A DNA stretch of 64,000 nt from Levilactobacillus fujinensis (GCF_003946335.1 NZ_RHNX01000007.1:37374-101373), one strand, 5' to 3'. Counted from the stretch's first letter, positions 50,738 through 60,882 are shown. Notes: generated from the letters alone by a model not told the origin. Translations and numbers: made by a program.

Positions 50738-51409
50738 ATGACAAAATTTGCTGATATTAAAGGATTCGTTTTTGACCTGGACGGCGTTATTACCGATACG
50801 TCCATTCTTCACGGAACGGCTTGGCACCAGTTGGCTGATTCCCTCGGTGTTGCTTGGAGCGAGGAACTTGGTAACGGCTTAAAGGGTATTAGCCGCATGG
50901 ACTCTCTGGAAATGATCTTAAAAGCCGGTGGCAAGGAAAACGACTACACTGAAACCGAAAAGAAAAAATTAGCCGCCCAAAAGAACACGAATTATGTGGC
51001 CGAAGTCGACAAGATGACCCCTGCCAATATCTTACCTGGGATGAAAGACTTCTTAGACAGTTTGCGGGCCAATGGTTACCAGCTCTCGTTGGCATCTGCA
51101 TCAAAGAACGCGCCACGAGTCTTAGGCAAGCTACAATTGGCAGACTACTTTCCTAAAATCGTTGATCCAGCTAGCCTGAAGAAGGGCAAACCAGATCCTG
51201 AAATCTACACCAAGGGTGCCGAACTCCTCAACCTCCCACCAGAACAATGTATTGGGGTCGAAGATGCTGCAGCTGGCGTCGCAGCTATCAATGCGGCTGG
51301 TGAAGTCTCTCTGGGAATCGGTGACGCCACTGAATTAGGTGCTGCTAACATGGTCTTTGCTGATACGATCCTGGTCACTTTAGCTAACATTGAAAAACAA
51401 TTAGGTTAA
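50738..51409 (+). CDS. pgmB: Beta-phosphoglucomutase
   Basis: 223 residues from ATG at 50738 (AAGGAGTG upstream). HAD motif I is FVFDLDGVITDT with nucleophile D13 and acid/base D15. Cap region contains GISRMDSLEMILKAGG, typical of beta-PGM, and motif IV is CIGVEDAAAGVAAI. It converts beta-glucose-1-phosphate from the GH65 enzyme into glucose-6-phosphate. It follows the GH65 gene by 12 bases. Confidence 0.95.
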   Translation: MTKFADIKGFVFDLDGVITDTSILHGTAWHQLADSLGVAWSEELGNGLKGISRMDSLEMILKAGGKENDYTETEKKKLAAQKNTNYVAEVDKMTPANILPGMKDFLDSLRANGYQLSLASASKNAPRVLGKLQLADYFPKIVDPASLKKGKPDPEIYTKGAELLNLPPEQCIGVEDAAAGVAAINAAGEVSLGIGDATELGAANMVFADTILVTLANIEKQLG

Positions 51410-51440
51410 TTATTCGAAAAACATCTTTACCCTTACCCAT

Positions 51441-51482
51441 TAAAAAATCTCCCGCGGTCATTTCTGACTGGGGAGATTTTTT
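51441..51482. terminator. Bidirectional terminator
   Basis: AAAAAATCTCCC and GGGAGATTTTTT flank an 18-base interior. It ends pgmB and, on the other strand, the deoxynucleoside kinase gene. Confidence 0.85.
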
Positions 51483-51490
51483 ATGATACT

Positions 51491-52138
51491 TTATACGGTG
51501 GCGTCACTACGTAAGTCTTTTAGTGCGTCATCGATTTGACCCAGAACGAGTTCCGTATTACCAGGAACGTCCAAGTCATACTTTTGTAAGTCAATCTTGA
51601 TCTTAGGGCTAACATCGTAGTCGGCAAACCAGCCTTGGTAAGCCGTCCACATCTTCTTGTAGTAAGATTCCAATTCTGGATTGTCGTCAAACTGTTCGTA
51701 GTCACGACCACGTTTCTTGATTCGGTGCAGAATCGTGTCAAAATCAGCATCGGCGTAAACCAACAAATCAGGCGCTTTCTTTGGCAGTTCATCCAATTCA
51801 TGCATCATGTTATCGAGGAGATTTAAGTAGACCTCGAGTTCCGTGTCGGTAATGTTACCTTCGGCGTTGTTTTCGCGGGTGAAGAGCGCATCTTCGTAGA
51901 TGGAACGGTCAAGAACGTTGTTGTCGTCGGCCAGAGCGCGTTTAATCATACTAAACCGCTTGTTCAAAAAGTAAATCTGTAGTAAGAAGCCATATTGCTT
52001 CGGGTCCCGGTAGTAAAGTGGCAACACCGGGTTGTCGCCAACCGGTTCAAAAAATGCTTGCGTATCCAGGTGTGACGCAATCTTTCCAGTTAAAGTCGTT
52101 TTACCGACTCCGATCATTCCAGCTGTAATTATCACCAT
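51491..52138 (-). CDS. Deoxynucleoside kinase (deoxyadenosine/deoxyguanosine kinase-like)
   Basis: 215 residues. P-loop is ITAGMIGVGKTTLTGKI; FFEPVGDNPVLPLYYRDP and the YEDALFTR region, including DRSIYED, are the dNK hallmarks; a lid-like RIKKRGRDYEQ follows. Lactobacilli use such kinases to salvage deoxynucleosides. Single gene, no operon. Confidence 0.92.
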   Translation of the reverse strand: MVIITAGMIGVGKTTLTGKIASHLDTQAFFEPVGDNPVLPLYYRDPKQYGFLLQIYFLNKRFSMIKRALADDNNVLDRSIYEDALFTRENNAEGNITDTELEVYLNLLDNMMHELDELPKKAPDLLVYADADFDTILHRIKKRGRDYEQFDDNPELESYYKKMWTAYQGWFADYDVSPKIKIDLQKYDLDVPGNTELVLGQIDDALKDLRSDATV

Positions 52139-52328
52139 GATAGCCCCTCTTTTATTAAAAATACAAGATATAGTGTACCATAAAATAGCCGACTACTACA
52201 TCTGACTGACAAAATTTCTCCAAATTTTCTGAACTTCTAGTGACCAACGTAACCTAATCGAATCCAAACGGAGATCAAGCAACTTGTTGTATAATGAAAC
52301 TATAGGCATAAGAACTAGGAGGCATTCT

Positions 52329-53099
52329 ATGTATCACGCAATCGTTTTTTTTGATTTGGACGGAACGCTATTTGACGATAATAAGAACGTTTTGCCAACA
52401 AGTGTTGCGGCTATTCATGAAATGCAACAACATCATATTCTACCAGTTATTGCGACTGGAAGAAACATATTTGAGATTCAATCTATCTTAGACACCACAC
52501 ATATTGGTGCGGTGGTTAGTGCTAATGGGAGTTATGTCCAGTATCAAGGCAAACGCCTGGCTGCAGCCAACATCCCTATTTCCACGCTAAAAGCTATCAC
52601 AACATTTGCCAAGCAACAGGGTGATCCGGTTGGCTACTTTAACAATCAAGGTTTTCGGTTGAGTCAGGCCAATCAGGATACCCAGGATAATTTCAATTTG
52701 CTACGCCTATCCGCAGTAGTCGATCCCGACTGGTATCTAACCCACGACATTAATTTCCTTAATATTTTTAATCGGGACAAGGAAAAAATCTATCAGCGTG
52801 AATTTGCCGGTCAGCTGACCCTCGTCCGAAATAATCCCCGAGCACTAGACACGATGGTCATGGGCATCACCAAGCAGACTGGGATTCGAACGTTACTCAA
52901 AACAGCCGGATTACAAGATGCGAAAACCTATGCGTTTGGTGACGGCTTAAATGACCTGCAGATGTTCGATGAAGTTGACGTTCCAATTGCGATGAGCAAT
53001 GGTGTGTTCCAAGCTAAGAATAAGGCTACCTATGTGACCACAAGCAATATGACCGATGGTATCGTCAATGGGTTACGGCATTTCGGTTTGATTCAATAA
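52329..53099 (+). CDS. Cof-type HAD phosphatase
   Basis: 256 residues from ATG at 52329 with AGGAGG upstream. Motif I VFFDLDGTLFDD, motif II VIATGRN, motif IV AFGDGLNDLQMFDEVDVPIA are Cof/SupH-type. Probably a sugar phosphate or flavin phosphate phosphatase; substrate unknown. Confidence 0.92.
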   Translation: MYHAIVFFDLDGTLFDDNKNVLPTSVAAIHEMQQHHILPVIATGRNIFEIQSILDTTHIGAVVSANGSYVQYQGKRLAAANIPISTLKAITTFAKQQGDPVGYFNNQGFRLSQANQDTQDNFNLLRLSAVVDPDWYLTHDINFLNIFNRDKEKIYQREFAGQLTLVRNNPRALDTMVMGITKQTGIRTLLKTAGLQDAKTYAFGDGLNDLQMFDEVDVPIAMSNGVFQAKNKATYVTTSNMTDGIVNGLRHFGLIQ

Positions 53100-53150
53100 A
53101 CTACCAACTGCGGCGCTTCTAGTACCCGTAGCGCGCCCAATTCAGCCATA

Positions 53151-53188
53151 AAAAAAGTAGTTCAGGACAATTCCCGAACTACTTTTTA
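53151..53188. terminator. Bidirectional terminator
   Basis: AAAAAGTAGTTC/GAACTACTTTTT hairpin between the convergent HAD and DUF960 genes. Confidence 0.85.
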
Positions 53189-53197
53189 GTTACACAT

Positions 53198-53521
53198 TTA
53201 ATGTTCAGCCGTTTCAGATGGTAGCAAAATAATTTGACTGTCCCCATCATCATATGCCAAGACGGTGTCCGGCAACTCCGGTGTGTATGCAAACTGTGTG
53301 TCAAATCCGGCACGCAGATCCATTTGCTGGTCATCTTCCTGCACGTACTCAAACGTCGTAGTCCCCTGATTTTCATGGAGCTTAAACGTTAACAAGTTAT
53401 CTAACGGGAACAGGCCTTGGAGGTCGCGGTCAATAATCTGCCAGACAGCATCGATCATGTCACCTGGTAAGGCCGCAACGGTACCATAGCTTGCATACCG
53501 CGCATGATTATTCTCAAACAT
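53198..53521 (-). CDS. DUF960 family protein
   Basis: 107 residues from ATG at 53521 (GGAGGCGAGG upstream). MFENNHARYASYGTVAALPG and MIDAVWQIIDRDLQ fit DUF960, a small alpha/beta protein of Firmicutes with no known function. The tail is acidic. It lies beside a drug exporter, but not in an obvious operon. Confidence 0.8.
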   Translation of the reverse strand: MFENNHARYASYGTVAALPGDMIDAVWQIIDRDLQGLFPLDNLLTFKLHENQGTTTFEYVQEDDQQMDLRAGFDTQFAYTPELPDTVLAYDDGDSQIILLPSETAEH

Positions 53522-53588
53522 CTTCCTCGCCTCCACTTTTGGTTATTTAATGATAATTATAACGTAATTCTACGAAAAACGGGAGTAA

Positions 53589-55070
53589 TTACCCCTGGTT
53601 CCCACTGATTTGCTGCGTATCCTTACGGTCCAAATAATTCACCAAGAATGAGATAACAATTAAAACTGCTCCGGCAATAAAGATCAGATGTAGCCCTTGA
53701 TATAAGATGCCGTGTAGCTCTGGCAACAAGTGTGCTGGCAAACTCTTGGCAGTTTGTGGGTTGATCAACTTATTCATCATCCCCATCGTCGTTCCTGAAT
53801 GGCTCGCAACTCCCTTGGCCATTTGAACGTTCATGATGATTCCCAAAATGGACACCATCATCGTCTGTCCCAGTGTTCTGGACAACGTGTTAAAGGAAGT
53901 CGCCACCCCAATCTCATCGGTCGCAACGTGGCTCTGAACGGTCACAGTCGTGGTCGTAATGGTAATCCCAAACCCGGTCCCACAAATGGCCGCAATGACG
54001 AAGAAAAACCAGAACGGCGTGGTTGCCGGAATTAGAGCCATCGTTACGGCACCAATGATGATCAAAGTCAACGCAATATTGATAATTTGATACGGTGATC
54101 GCCGAACCATCAAACGACCGGCAATAAAGGAGCCAATAATCCACATCAATGAGCTAGGTGTGATGGCAAAGCCGGCTTGAGAGGCCCGTAAGCCCAGCAG
54201 TCCCTGCGTCCAAGTGGGCAAGTAAACTTCAAAACCCATGATGAATCCACTGACCAATGCCGCAATCAAATTTTGAATGACAAATGTGCGATCACGGAAT
54301 AGGGTCAACGGGATCAACGGATCAGCCGTTTGCCGTTCACGACGAAGAAATAGCCAGAAGGCGACGACCGTTACAACCAATCCGGCAACGACCCATAGAA
54401 TGTTCAAGTCACCTTCACCCAGTAACTGGAAGGTCAGCATTAGCGCCAGTAAACCGACCGACAGCCACAGACAACCAGCCCAGTCCATCGTGAAAGCTTT
54501 CCGTTGCGTAGACTCATTTAGATTAAACCAAATAAGCGCCATGGTGATGATTCCAATGGGAATGTTAATGAAGAAAATCCAGTGCCAGCTCAATTGATCA
54601 ACGATGAAGCCCCCCAACAAAGGTGCCACTACCGCAGCAATCCCCCAAGCTGAGCCGTTTAGGCCCATTACTCGAGCTCGTTTCTCGACCGGATAAATAT
54701 CCGCTAAAATCGTAAAAGAGACTGGCATGATAGCCCCGGCGCCAATTCCTTGTAGGGCCCGCCAAGCAATCAGCGTTTCCATGCTATGCGACATGCCCGA
54801 TAAGGTTGAGCCCAAGACGAAGATGAAGAGACCGACTAAGAAAACCAGCTTACGGCCTACTGTATCGGCCAATTTCCCATAGATTGGTGTGGCAAGGGCA
54901 CTCGTTAGTAGAAAAATCGAGAAAACCCAGTTCATTAGAGCGACCCCGTGTAAGTCCCCAACGATGGTTGGCATGGCGGTAGAGACAATGGTCCCCTCAA
55001 TGGCAGACATGAAGGTGGCAACGAAAACGGCTGCCGTGACGACCCCCACGTTAGTTTGTTTATTTGACAT
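53589..55070 (-). CDS. DHA2-family multidrug efflux transporter (EmrB/QacA type)
   Basis: 493 residues from ATG at 55070 (AGGAGG upstream); the longer frame upstream is not credible. Fourteen predicted helices. The motif-A-like LADTVGRKLVFLVGLFI loop follows helix 2-3, and the SFTILADIYPVEKRARVMGL segment matches motif C/1 of the DHA2 subfamily. Likely proton-coupled export of lipophilic compounds. Confidence 0.9.
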   Translation of the reverse strand: MSNKQTNVGVVTAAVFVATFMSAIEGTIVSTAMPTIVGDLHGVALMNWVFSIFLLTSALATPIYGKLADTVGRKLVFLVGLFIFVLGSTLSGMSHSMETLIAWRALQGIGAGAIMPVSFTILADIYPVEKRARVMGLNGSAWGIAAVVAPLLGGFIVDQLSWHWIFFINIPIGIITMALIWFNLNESTQRKAFTMDWAGCLWLSVGLLALMLTFQLLGEGDLNILWVVAGLVVTVVAFWLFLRRERQTADPLIPLTLFRDRTFVIQNLIAALVSGFIMGFEVYLPTWTQGLLGLRASQAGFAITPSSLMWIIGSFIAGRLMVRRSPYQIINIALTLIIIGAVTMALIPATTPFWFFFVIAAICGTGFGITITTTTVTVQSHVATDEIGVATSFNTLSRTLGQTMMVSILGIIMNVQMAKGVASHSGTTMGMMNKLINPQTAKSLPAHLLPELHGILYQGLHLIFIAGAVLIVISFLVNYLDRKDTQQISGNQG

Positions 55071-55205
55071 AATATCCTCCTGCCGTTGGGCCCCGCCACA
55101 CAACGAATTTAAGTAGCCAATTGCTGCCACTTCCCAATTTCTGATAAAACAGTAATATCTCATATTATCAAGGGTTCCCTGCCAAAAGGCAAGAGCTTAG
55201 CTCGA

Positions 55206-55249
55206 AAAATAAAAAAAGTTGTGCCAGTCCCTGAGGGCCACCACAACTA
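55206..55249 (-). terminator. Terminator of metK
   Basis: AGTTGTG...CACAACT stem, on the minus strand followed by TTTTTTTATTTTT. Confidence 0.75.
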
Positions 55250-55268
55250 TTCTTTCACAAAAACGGCC

Positions 55269-56456
55269 TTACTTTACGGCTGCTTTCAACGCTTCAACCT
55301 TGTCTAAATGTTCCCAAGGTAAGTCAATATCGGTTCGGCCAAAATGACCGTATGCAGCGGTTTGCTTGTAAATTGGCCGCTTAAGATCTAACATTTTGAT
55401 GATTCCTGCTGGACGCAAATCAAAGAGGTCACGCACAGCGGCGTTCAGCTTGCCCTCAGCAACCGTTCCGGTCCCAAAGGTGTTGATGTACACGGAGACG
55501 GGTTCTGCAACCCCAATGGCGTAAGCAATCTGCACCTCACACTTGGTTGCTAATTCGGCTGCTACGATATTCTTGGCAATGTACCGCGCAGCATAACTTG
55601 CTGAACGGTCCACCTTAGTCGCATCCTTACCCGAGAAAGCCCCACCACCATGATGGGCAGCTCCACCGTACGTATCAACAATAATCTTTCGACCCGTTAA
55701 GCCAGCATCCCCTTGGGGACCACCGATAACAAAACGGCCAGTTGGGTTAATGAAGTACTTGGTCTTGTCATCCAACAGGTTCGCTGGAATGACCGGTTTG
55801 ATCACTTGTTCAATAACGTCTTGCCGAATTTGGTCTAGCGTCACATCTGGATCATGTTGGGTGCTCAGCACAACGGTGTCGACCCGAACTGGTCGTTCGT
55901 TGTCGTCATACTCCACCGTCACTTCAGCCTTGGCGTCTGGGCGCAAGTAGTCGATGACGTTGGTCTTCCGCAAAGTGGCGATTCGCCGCATCAAGGCATG
56001 ACTCAACTCGATTGGCAGTGGCATCAACTCAGGTGTCTCATTAACAGCATAGCCGAACATCAACCCTTGATCGCCTGCTCCAATCTTATCCAGCGGATCT
56101 TCATCACCTTCACGCGTCTCTAAGGAGTCATCGACCCCTTGTGCAATGTCAGGTGACTGTTCGTCGATTGCAACGAGAACAGCACAATTGTCGCCATCAA
56201 ACCCGTACTGACCATCTGTATAGCCGATTTCTTTAATGGTTTGACGCACCACTTTTTGAATGTCGACATAGGCCTTGGTTGAAATTTCTCCAAAGACCAG
56301 CACGAGACCAGTTGTAACAGAGGTCTCACAGGCGACCCGTGAATCTGGATCTTGTCGTAGCATCGCGTCTAAGATGGCATCACTAATTTGATCAGCAATC
56401 TTATCAGGATGTCCTTCAGAAACGGATTCCGAAGTAAATAAATGTCTTTCTTGCAA
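55269..56456 (-). CDS. metK: S-adenosylmethionine synthetase
   Basis: 395 residues from TTG at 56456. [32 protein letters not shown] and [17 protein letters not shown] are the canonical ATP, methionine and phosphate loop motifs. It makes S-adenosylmethionine from ATP and methionine. The TTG start sits eight bases after GGGGG of an S-MK riboswitch. Confidence 0.97.
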   Translation of the reverse strand: MQERHLFTSESVSEGHPDKIADQISDAILDAMLRQDPDSRVACETSVTTGLVLVFGEISTKAYVDIQKVVRQTIKEIGYTDGQYGFDGDNCAVLVAIDEQSPDIAQGVDDSLETREGDEDPLDKIGAGDQGLMFGYAVNETPELMPLPIELSHALMRRIATLRKTNVIDYLRPDAKAEVTVEYDDNERPVRVDTVVLSTQHDPDVTLDQIRQDVIEQVIKPVIPANLLDDKTKYFINPTGRFVIGGPQGDAGLTGRKIIVDTYGGAAHHGGGAFSGKDATKVDRSASYAARYIAKNIVAAELATKCEVQIAYAIGVAEPVSVYINTFGTGTVAEGKLNAAVRDLFDLRPAGIIKMLDLKRPIYKQTAAYGHFGRTDIDLPWEHLDKVEALKAAVK

Positions 56457-56461
56457 TGGAT

Positions 56462-56558
56462 ATTCCCCCTAGATAGTGTTGACGACGAGTTGACCGATAA
56501 TCTCGCGCCAGTCGGTTACAAGGCAGCTTCACTAGACTCGTGAATCCTATCGGGAATT
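56462..56558 (-). promoter_or_regulatory. S-MK (SAM-III) riboswitch
   Basis: On the minus strand: ATTCCCGATAGGATTC, then the conserved CTGCCTTGTAACCGA, and AGGGGGAAT just before the metK start. These are the S-MK box signatures, in which TTCCC pairs with the GGGGGAA ribosome binding site when SAM is bound, stopping translation. The linker between CCGA and the RBS is long (about 42 bases). Confidence 0.85.
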
Positions 56559-56703
56559 GACTCATAACTTAAGAAGTCTAACACAATTCCGTAGAACTAT
56601 AAAGAAAGCTTACCAGTATTTTTGAAAGAAACATTGACCAATCGCCAGATAATTATTAAGATTAAAGGCAACATACAATAAACAGTTGAAATGGAGCGAT
56701 TCC

Positions 56704-57408
56704 ATGACCACACTCATGGCCTTCTTTAAAAACCGTACGGTGCAACAACTTTTCGTATTCACCTTCTGCCAAAACATTCTCTGGTGGATCGCTGGTTCGA
56801 CGGCATCTACCGGTACACCACTAGCTGGTGAAGTTAAATTCTATCTTATTATATACGGCATTTTTTTAGCTGCTGGATACTTTTTAATTCTCGTTCGTCA
56901 TTTTCAATCACGAATCGGGCCAATTTTGGTCGTCGCCGCTGGTACAATGGGATTTTTAGCCGCGCCTCAAGAACATTTGATTCAAATCTTTGCGCTCCTG
57001 ATCTGTGTTTTCTTAGTTCTCGCATGCATCCCTCAGTTAGGGTTGCAATCCGTTTACGGCCTAGTGGTCTTTAGCTTTCTGGCTGGCTGTGGAATCCCCG
57101 TTATTTTATTTTTCTTACGTAACCACTACCTCGCTTTACAATTTCTACTGCCGCTCATTCCATTGATGGCCAGTTACCTGACCTTCTTTGAGCCTTACTA
57201 TCTGACTGGAGAACGTGATTGGCGTCTCACTTTAGTTACTCCCGCAGTTTTTATTCTTTCCCTATTAACGTTGTCCGTGTCTTGGAAATTAGTGGTGGTC
57301 GTCTTACTCGTTGCCGCCCACTGGTGGTTAGTACAACATCTGAACGATCACTATCGGTTGATCACGTCTGGTTTTCTTCAACTATTAGTTGGCTACTTGA
57401 TTCTCTAA
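56704..57408 (+). CDS. Conserved membrane protein, function unknown
   Basis: 234 residues from ATG at 56704 (GGAGCG upstream) with about seven to eight predicted helices (for example LFVFTFCQNILWWIAGS, LLICVFLVLACIPQLGL). C-terminus is hydrophobic. No transporter motif is recognisable. Adjacent to metK leader, opposite strand. Confidence 0.72.
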   Translation: MTTLMAFFKNRTVQQLFVFTFCQNILWWIAGSTASTGTPLAGEVKFYLIIYGIFLAAGYFLILVRHFQSRIGPILVVAAGTMGFLAAPQEHLIQIFALLICVFLVLACIPQLGLQSVYGLVVFSFLAGCGIPVILFFLRNHYLALQFLLPLIPLMASYLTFFEPYYLTGERDWRLTLVTPAVFILSLLTLSVSWKLVVVVLLVAAHWWLVQHLNDHYRLITSGFLQLLVGYLIL

Positions 57409-57513
57409 ACCTGAAACAATCCTTTAAAGTTTCGCTAAGCTCCAGATGAAGTAGCGCCTCTACCCTAGTTTCCGTGCTAAAATGAGGCATCATCTAATAA
57501 TGGAGGAACCAAC

Positions 57514-57855
57514 ATGACGGAAATTAAAGTGATTGGTGACATCTTGAGCGGGAAATATCAACCCGCGTTGACTGGAAACCCTGTCGTCGACGCCGCCCTA
57601 ATTAATCACTTTTGTCAAAACTTAGCAGTTGCCCTCAAGCTCCCGGCAGTAACGGTGCAAGCCGAACATCACTGGGACTTAACCGTCGATTCTAAAAATA
57701 TTTACGTGGTAGACGCACAAATTCTGCGTTTACGCCAACACCTAAGCAGTAATGGTAACGTTATTGCTGTTAGCCATACCGATATTCTGCGGGGCAACGT
57801 GCAGCCGACAACTCATCAGCTGATTCCCCTGCTTACTCAGTCTCTCACGAAATAA
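57514..57855 (+). CDS. Small hypothetical protein
   Basis: 113 residues, MTEIKVIGDILSGKYQPALT. Alternating beta and alpha pattern; GGAGG is upstream. No family recognised. It ends before a clear terminator. Confidence 0.7.
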   Translation: MTEIKVIGDILSGKYQPALTGNPVVDAALINHFCQNLAVALKLPAVTVQAEHHWDLTVDSKNIYVVDAQILRLRQHLSSNGNVIAVSHTDILRGNVQPTTHQLIPLLTQSLTK

Positions 57856-57857
57856 AC

Positions 57858-57886
57858 GGTCCAATCATTATGTGGTTGGACTTTTT
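57858..57886 (+). terminator. Terminator
   Basis: GTCCAATCA/GGTTGGAC hairpin followed by TTTTT. Confidence 0.75.
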
Positions 57887-57892
57887 CTATTT

Positions 57893-57926
57893 AAAAAAAA
57901 TATCCCAGATTGTCGGTGGGATATCT
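57893..57926 (-). terminator. Terminator of the 57939 gene
   Basis: ATATCCC/GGGATAT hairpin; on the minus strand followed by TTTTTTTT. Confidence 0.75.
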
Positions 57927-57938
57927 CTAGTAATTATC

Positions 57939-58538
57939 TTATGTGAAGTCTTCAATCTTTAAAATGTAGCCCTTTAACCAGAGTGTGTGTTCCTTTAACT
58001 GGTGCTGTAAGAGCATGAGACCGTCCACCCAAGGAACTTGCTTCCCGGCGACGTAGAACTGGCTCTTGGTCCCGAAGAGATGCTCGTGTTCGATTTCAAA
58101 TGAGCGGCGAATTTTAAACCCAAGTTTGCCATAGGTTATCGTCTCCACTGCCGTTCCCATTTTGACCGTACACAATCCAGCTTGACTTAGCTCTGATTGC
58201 GAATAATTGTATTTACTATGAAATTGACGATCCCAGATTTCGAGTTGGTAAGTGGTATCGAATGAGAGTTGAAGAAAGTTCCCCACACTATCAAAAAAGT
58301 TACGGCGAAAGTGTGCTAAATCACTGATATCTCGGTAAAATAGGCGTTTCTGTTGATAGTGATCTAATGGAACGTTCAAGTTATCCTCAAGGGCTGCCGC
58401 GGCCAAACTATACGCAGTCCTGGAAAATAAATAGTGGTTGATCAGTTCTTTCTGTTTCTCGTCGAATGGCTGTAGCTCCGGGCGGAAATCGGACGCTTGT
58501 TCGTCGTGTGCTTCTTGACTCATTTCTTCTTCGGACAT
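57939..58538 (-). CDS. Hypothetical protein
   Basis: 199 residues from ATG at 58538 (GAGGGG upstream) starting MSEEEMSQEAHDEQAS, acidic N-terminal 25 residues, then a mixed fold with a Tyr/Phe-rich middle (LAHFRRNFFDSVGNFLQLS) and a beta-rich C-terminus (WLKGYILKIEDF). Family not recognised. Confidence 0.7.
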   Translation of the reverse strand: MSEEEMSQEAHDEQASDFRPELQPFDEKQKELINHYLFSRTAYSLAAAALEDNLNVPLDHYQQKRLFYRDISDLAHFRRNFFDSVGNFLQLSFDTTYQLEIWDRQFHSKYNYSQSELSQAGLCTVKMGTAVETITYGKLGFKIRRSFEIEHEHLFGTKSQFYVAGKQVPWVDGLMLLQHQLKEHTLWLKGYILKIEDFT

Positions 58539-58854
58539 ATCAGGTGTCCCCTCTCTATCGAAAGCTCTGTGAGCAAGCGTCCGTATGACTAACCATAACA
58601 TACGGTAAATTAAATTGATACTGCTAATTATTTTATTTTAATTTAATTAATACCATTTCACTTATTTATTTTTTTATATTATGCAGATACTCTGGTCATT
58701 ACCTGTATACTTAGCCACAATTCTACTAATTATACAGATAGTCTGTGAGTCACGTGGCAAATTTAGCCAGAACTCCACAGAAAAAAACTTTCCAACCTTG
58801 TGCTACCTGCTCAGCAACGGTATATTGGGAGTAATCAATGGAGGAGGATTTTAC

Positions 58855-59175
58855 ATGACAACCATTTTAGTAACCACCACCGAACACATTCCTGGTCAAG
58901 ATTACGAAGTACTCGGTGAGGTTTTCGGATTAACCACGCAATCCAAGAACGTTTTGCGGAATATCGGGGCTTCATTAAAGAACGTCGTCGGGGGGGAGAT
59001 CCGCGATTACACCAAGATGCTCGACGAGGCACGTCGTATTGCCGTTGACCGTTTACGGCAAAATGCGGCAGATATGGGTGCAGATGCCGTCGTCATGATG
59101 CGTTTTGATTCTGGATCGATTGGAACAGATATGCAGTCTGTTGCTGCATATGGAACCGCTGTCAAATATAAGTAA
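58855..59175 (+). CDS. YbjQ/UPF0145-like protein
   Basis: 106 residues from ATG at 58855 with AGGAGG upstream; the longer frame upstream is not credible. [18 protein letters not shown] and [14 protein letters not shown] fit UPF0145 (heavy-metal-binding-like domain), a homopentameric small protein of unknown role. Confidence 0.9.
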   Translation: MTTILVTTTEHIPGQDYEVLGEVFGLTTQSKNVLRNIGASLKNVVGGEIRDYTKMLDEARRIAVDRLRQNAADMGADAVVMMRFDSGSIGTDMQSVAAYGTAVKYK

Positions 59176-59248
59176 ATTAATGATAAATACACACCTGTTG
59201 CACTCTAATGTTCGTAACACGTCTGTTATCTAAATAGACTAATTTTAG

Positions 59249-59299
59249 GATCACCCTGATTATTTTCAACACCATCATAATCAGAGTGATCTTTTTTTT
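59249..59299 (+). terminator. Terminator
   Basis: GATCACCCTGATTAT/ATAATCAGAGTGATC long hairpin followed by TTTTTTTT. Confidence 0.85.
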
Positions 59300-59562
59300 G
59301 CGCAAATTTCGTGGAATTTGCACCGTTTTACGGAGTTAACAGTATGGCCACAATTGCCAATGTGTAACGGTTTCTAAGGCCTATCAACTATAAGGGGCTA
59401 TTTTATATCCACATTAACAATTTTGTCCCCCAGAAACTGTCCATACTAGTAGATGTGACCAACCAACCAATTAGTAACTCGCTTTATACTAACCATAGTC
59501 AATAAGATAGCGAACAACTTAAATGTTGATCATTCGGAATTTAAGAAAGCAGGTATTTCAAA
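59300..59562. other. Leader region before the metalloprotease gene
   Basis: Non-coding; contains a TATACT -10-like box at about 59487-59492, an AGTATGG/CCATACT inverted pair, and AGCAGG before the protease ATG. No gene seen. Confidence 0.4.
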
Positions 59563-60132
59563 ATGTTAGCAAAAATTACAAAATGGGCAGTCTTAATCAT
59601 CGCCACTACGGCTATCGTCCTAGCAAGTTTCAGTACTACGATCCTAGCATCCGCTAGTAACCCAACACCTTCATGGGGGAGTTGGAAAGACACGACTATC
59701 ACTTACCAAACCAACACTTCTTCTTCCTATTACAAGAGTGTTTGGAAAAACGCCGTTAATCGGTGGAACAAGGTTGGGGTTGTCCAGTTGAAGGCTGCTA
59801 AGAGTGGCGAAAAGGCCGATATCACGTTAACCTCTTCCGATACTCTCAGTACCAAGAGTGGTCAACTTGCTGGTTACACCAACTACTCCTACTTAAAGAA
59901 GGGCGACGACAATAATCAAATTGTTTCTGCCAAGTCTACTTTAAACCGGAGCCTCTTAAACAAGTACAACTACACCAAGAGCCAACGAACCAACGTTGCT
60001 ACTCATGAAATTGGTCACGCTTTAGGCTTAAGTCATTCTGCTGATGAATCTAGCGTTATGTATGCATCCGACCGGTACGCGTCTATCGACCATCAAGACA
60101 AGGTCGGTTTACAAGATGCTTATCAAAATTAA
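59563..60132 (+). CDS. Secreted matrixin-like metalloprotease
   Basis: 189 residues. A signal peptide (WAVLIIATTAIVLASFS, cleavage near residue 32) leads to a short zinc protease of the matrixin/M10 type: HEIGHALGLSH (H148, H152, H158) and a Met-turn VMYAS with M166. Such proteins in lactobacilli are secreted peptidases of unknown substrate, possibly fold-dependent proteases of wall or environment. There is no prodomain. Expression control not visible. Confidence 0.88.
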   Translation: MLAKITKWAVLIIATTAIVLASFSTTILASASNPTPSWGSWKDTTITYQTNTSSSYYKSVWKNAVNRWNKVGVVQLKAAKSGEKADITLTSSDTLSTKSGQLAGYTNYSYLKKGDDNNQIVSAKSTLNRSLLNKYNYTKSQRTNVATHEIGHALGLSHSADESSVMYASDRYASIDHQDKVGLQDAYQN

Positions 60133-60155
60133 AAAATTTGCTAACGACTACCTGC

Positions 60156-60186
60156 AAAACCCTGGCTTGCCCGGCTGGGGTTTTTA
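60156..60186 (+). terminator. Terminator of the metalloprotease gene
   Basis: AAACCC/GGGTTT hairpin with GC-rich interior followed by TTTTT. Confidence 0.75.
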
Positions 60187-60843
60187 ATTTGTCCTTTTTC
60201 TAATGACCCCTGAGGTCGTGTGGGGTCAACCCCCATCTCCGGGACACGACTACTGTTTATGCTTAACTCAGCCTACAAAAACTTGGGTAACCACATTACA
60301 AAAATATCGTATTCCCGGTCAGTATCCAAATACGGTCACTTCCTCATCTTGATACGATCAAGTAGCCACTAACCGGAAATATCGACTAGCCGCCCACAAG
60401 CCCCTGCACGTCATTTAGGTCAGCTGAGCCCCCTGCTTAACGCTACCCCGGTGTTAATTACGGAAAATAATAGTCACCCGAGACGAATCGAAAAGCTGTC
60501 GTTCCTAACACTGTCCATTGTCTTCTAAGCAACTATGGTGTTTCACCGCATAACTCTCTAGTTTTTCAATTCATCGCCCTCATACTACCGCATATCCTTC
60601 TTGAGCCCTGCATACTACGAACAAGTCCAATAATGGTCGGACGACAGCTTAATTTCGAAATGACTTGTGCTTGCGTTATCTTGATTACCCCCCTACTCGT
60701 CAATTGTTCTCGAATAACTTAGACTAACTGTCTCGAAACACAGAGTAGTCTAACATGCCTTTTAGGAACACCCACTCATAGTGGTACCGTTGGCGGCTTA
60801 GCAATAGCTATCTGTTTAACTGCATTGAAATATAGATTAATAA
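60187..60843. other. Non-coding decayed segment
   Basis: About 650 bp with many stops in all frames. No gene, RNA or intact insertion sequence is recognisable. Confidence 0.5.
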
Positions 60844-60882
60844 AAGATGGCGTCCTCGTTTTTTTGAGGACGCCATCTTCTT
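60844..60882. terminator. Perfect 14-bp hairpin
   Basis: AAGATGGCGTCCTC/GAGGACGCCATCTT with loop GTTTTTTT (eight bases). Probably an intrinsic terminator or remnant of one. Confidence 0.65.
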
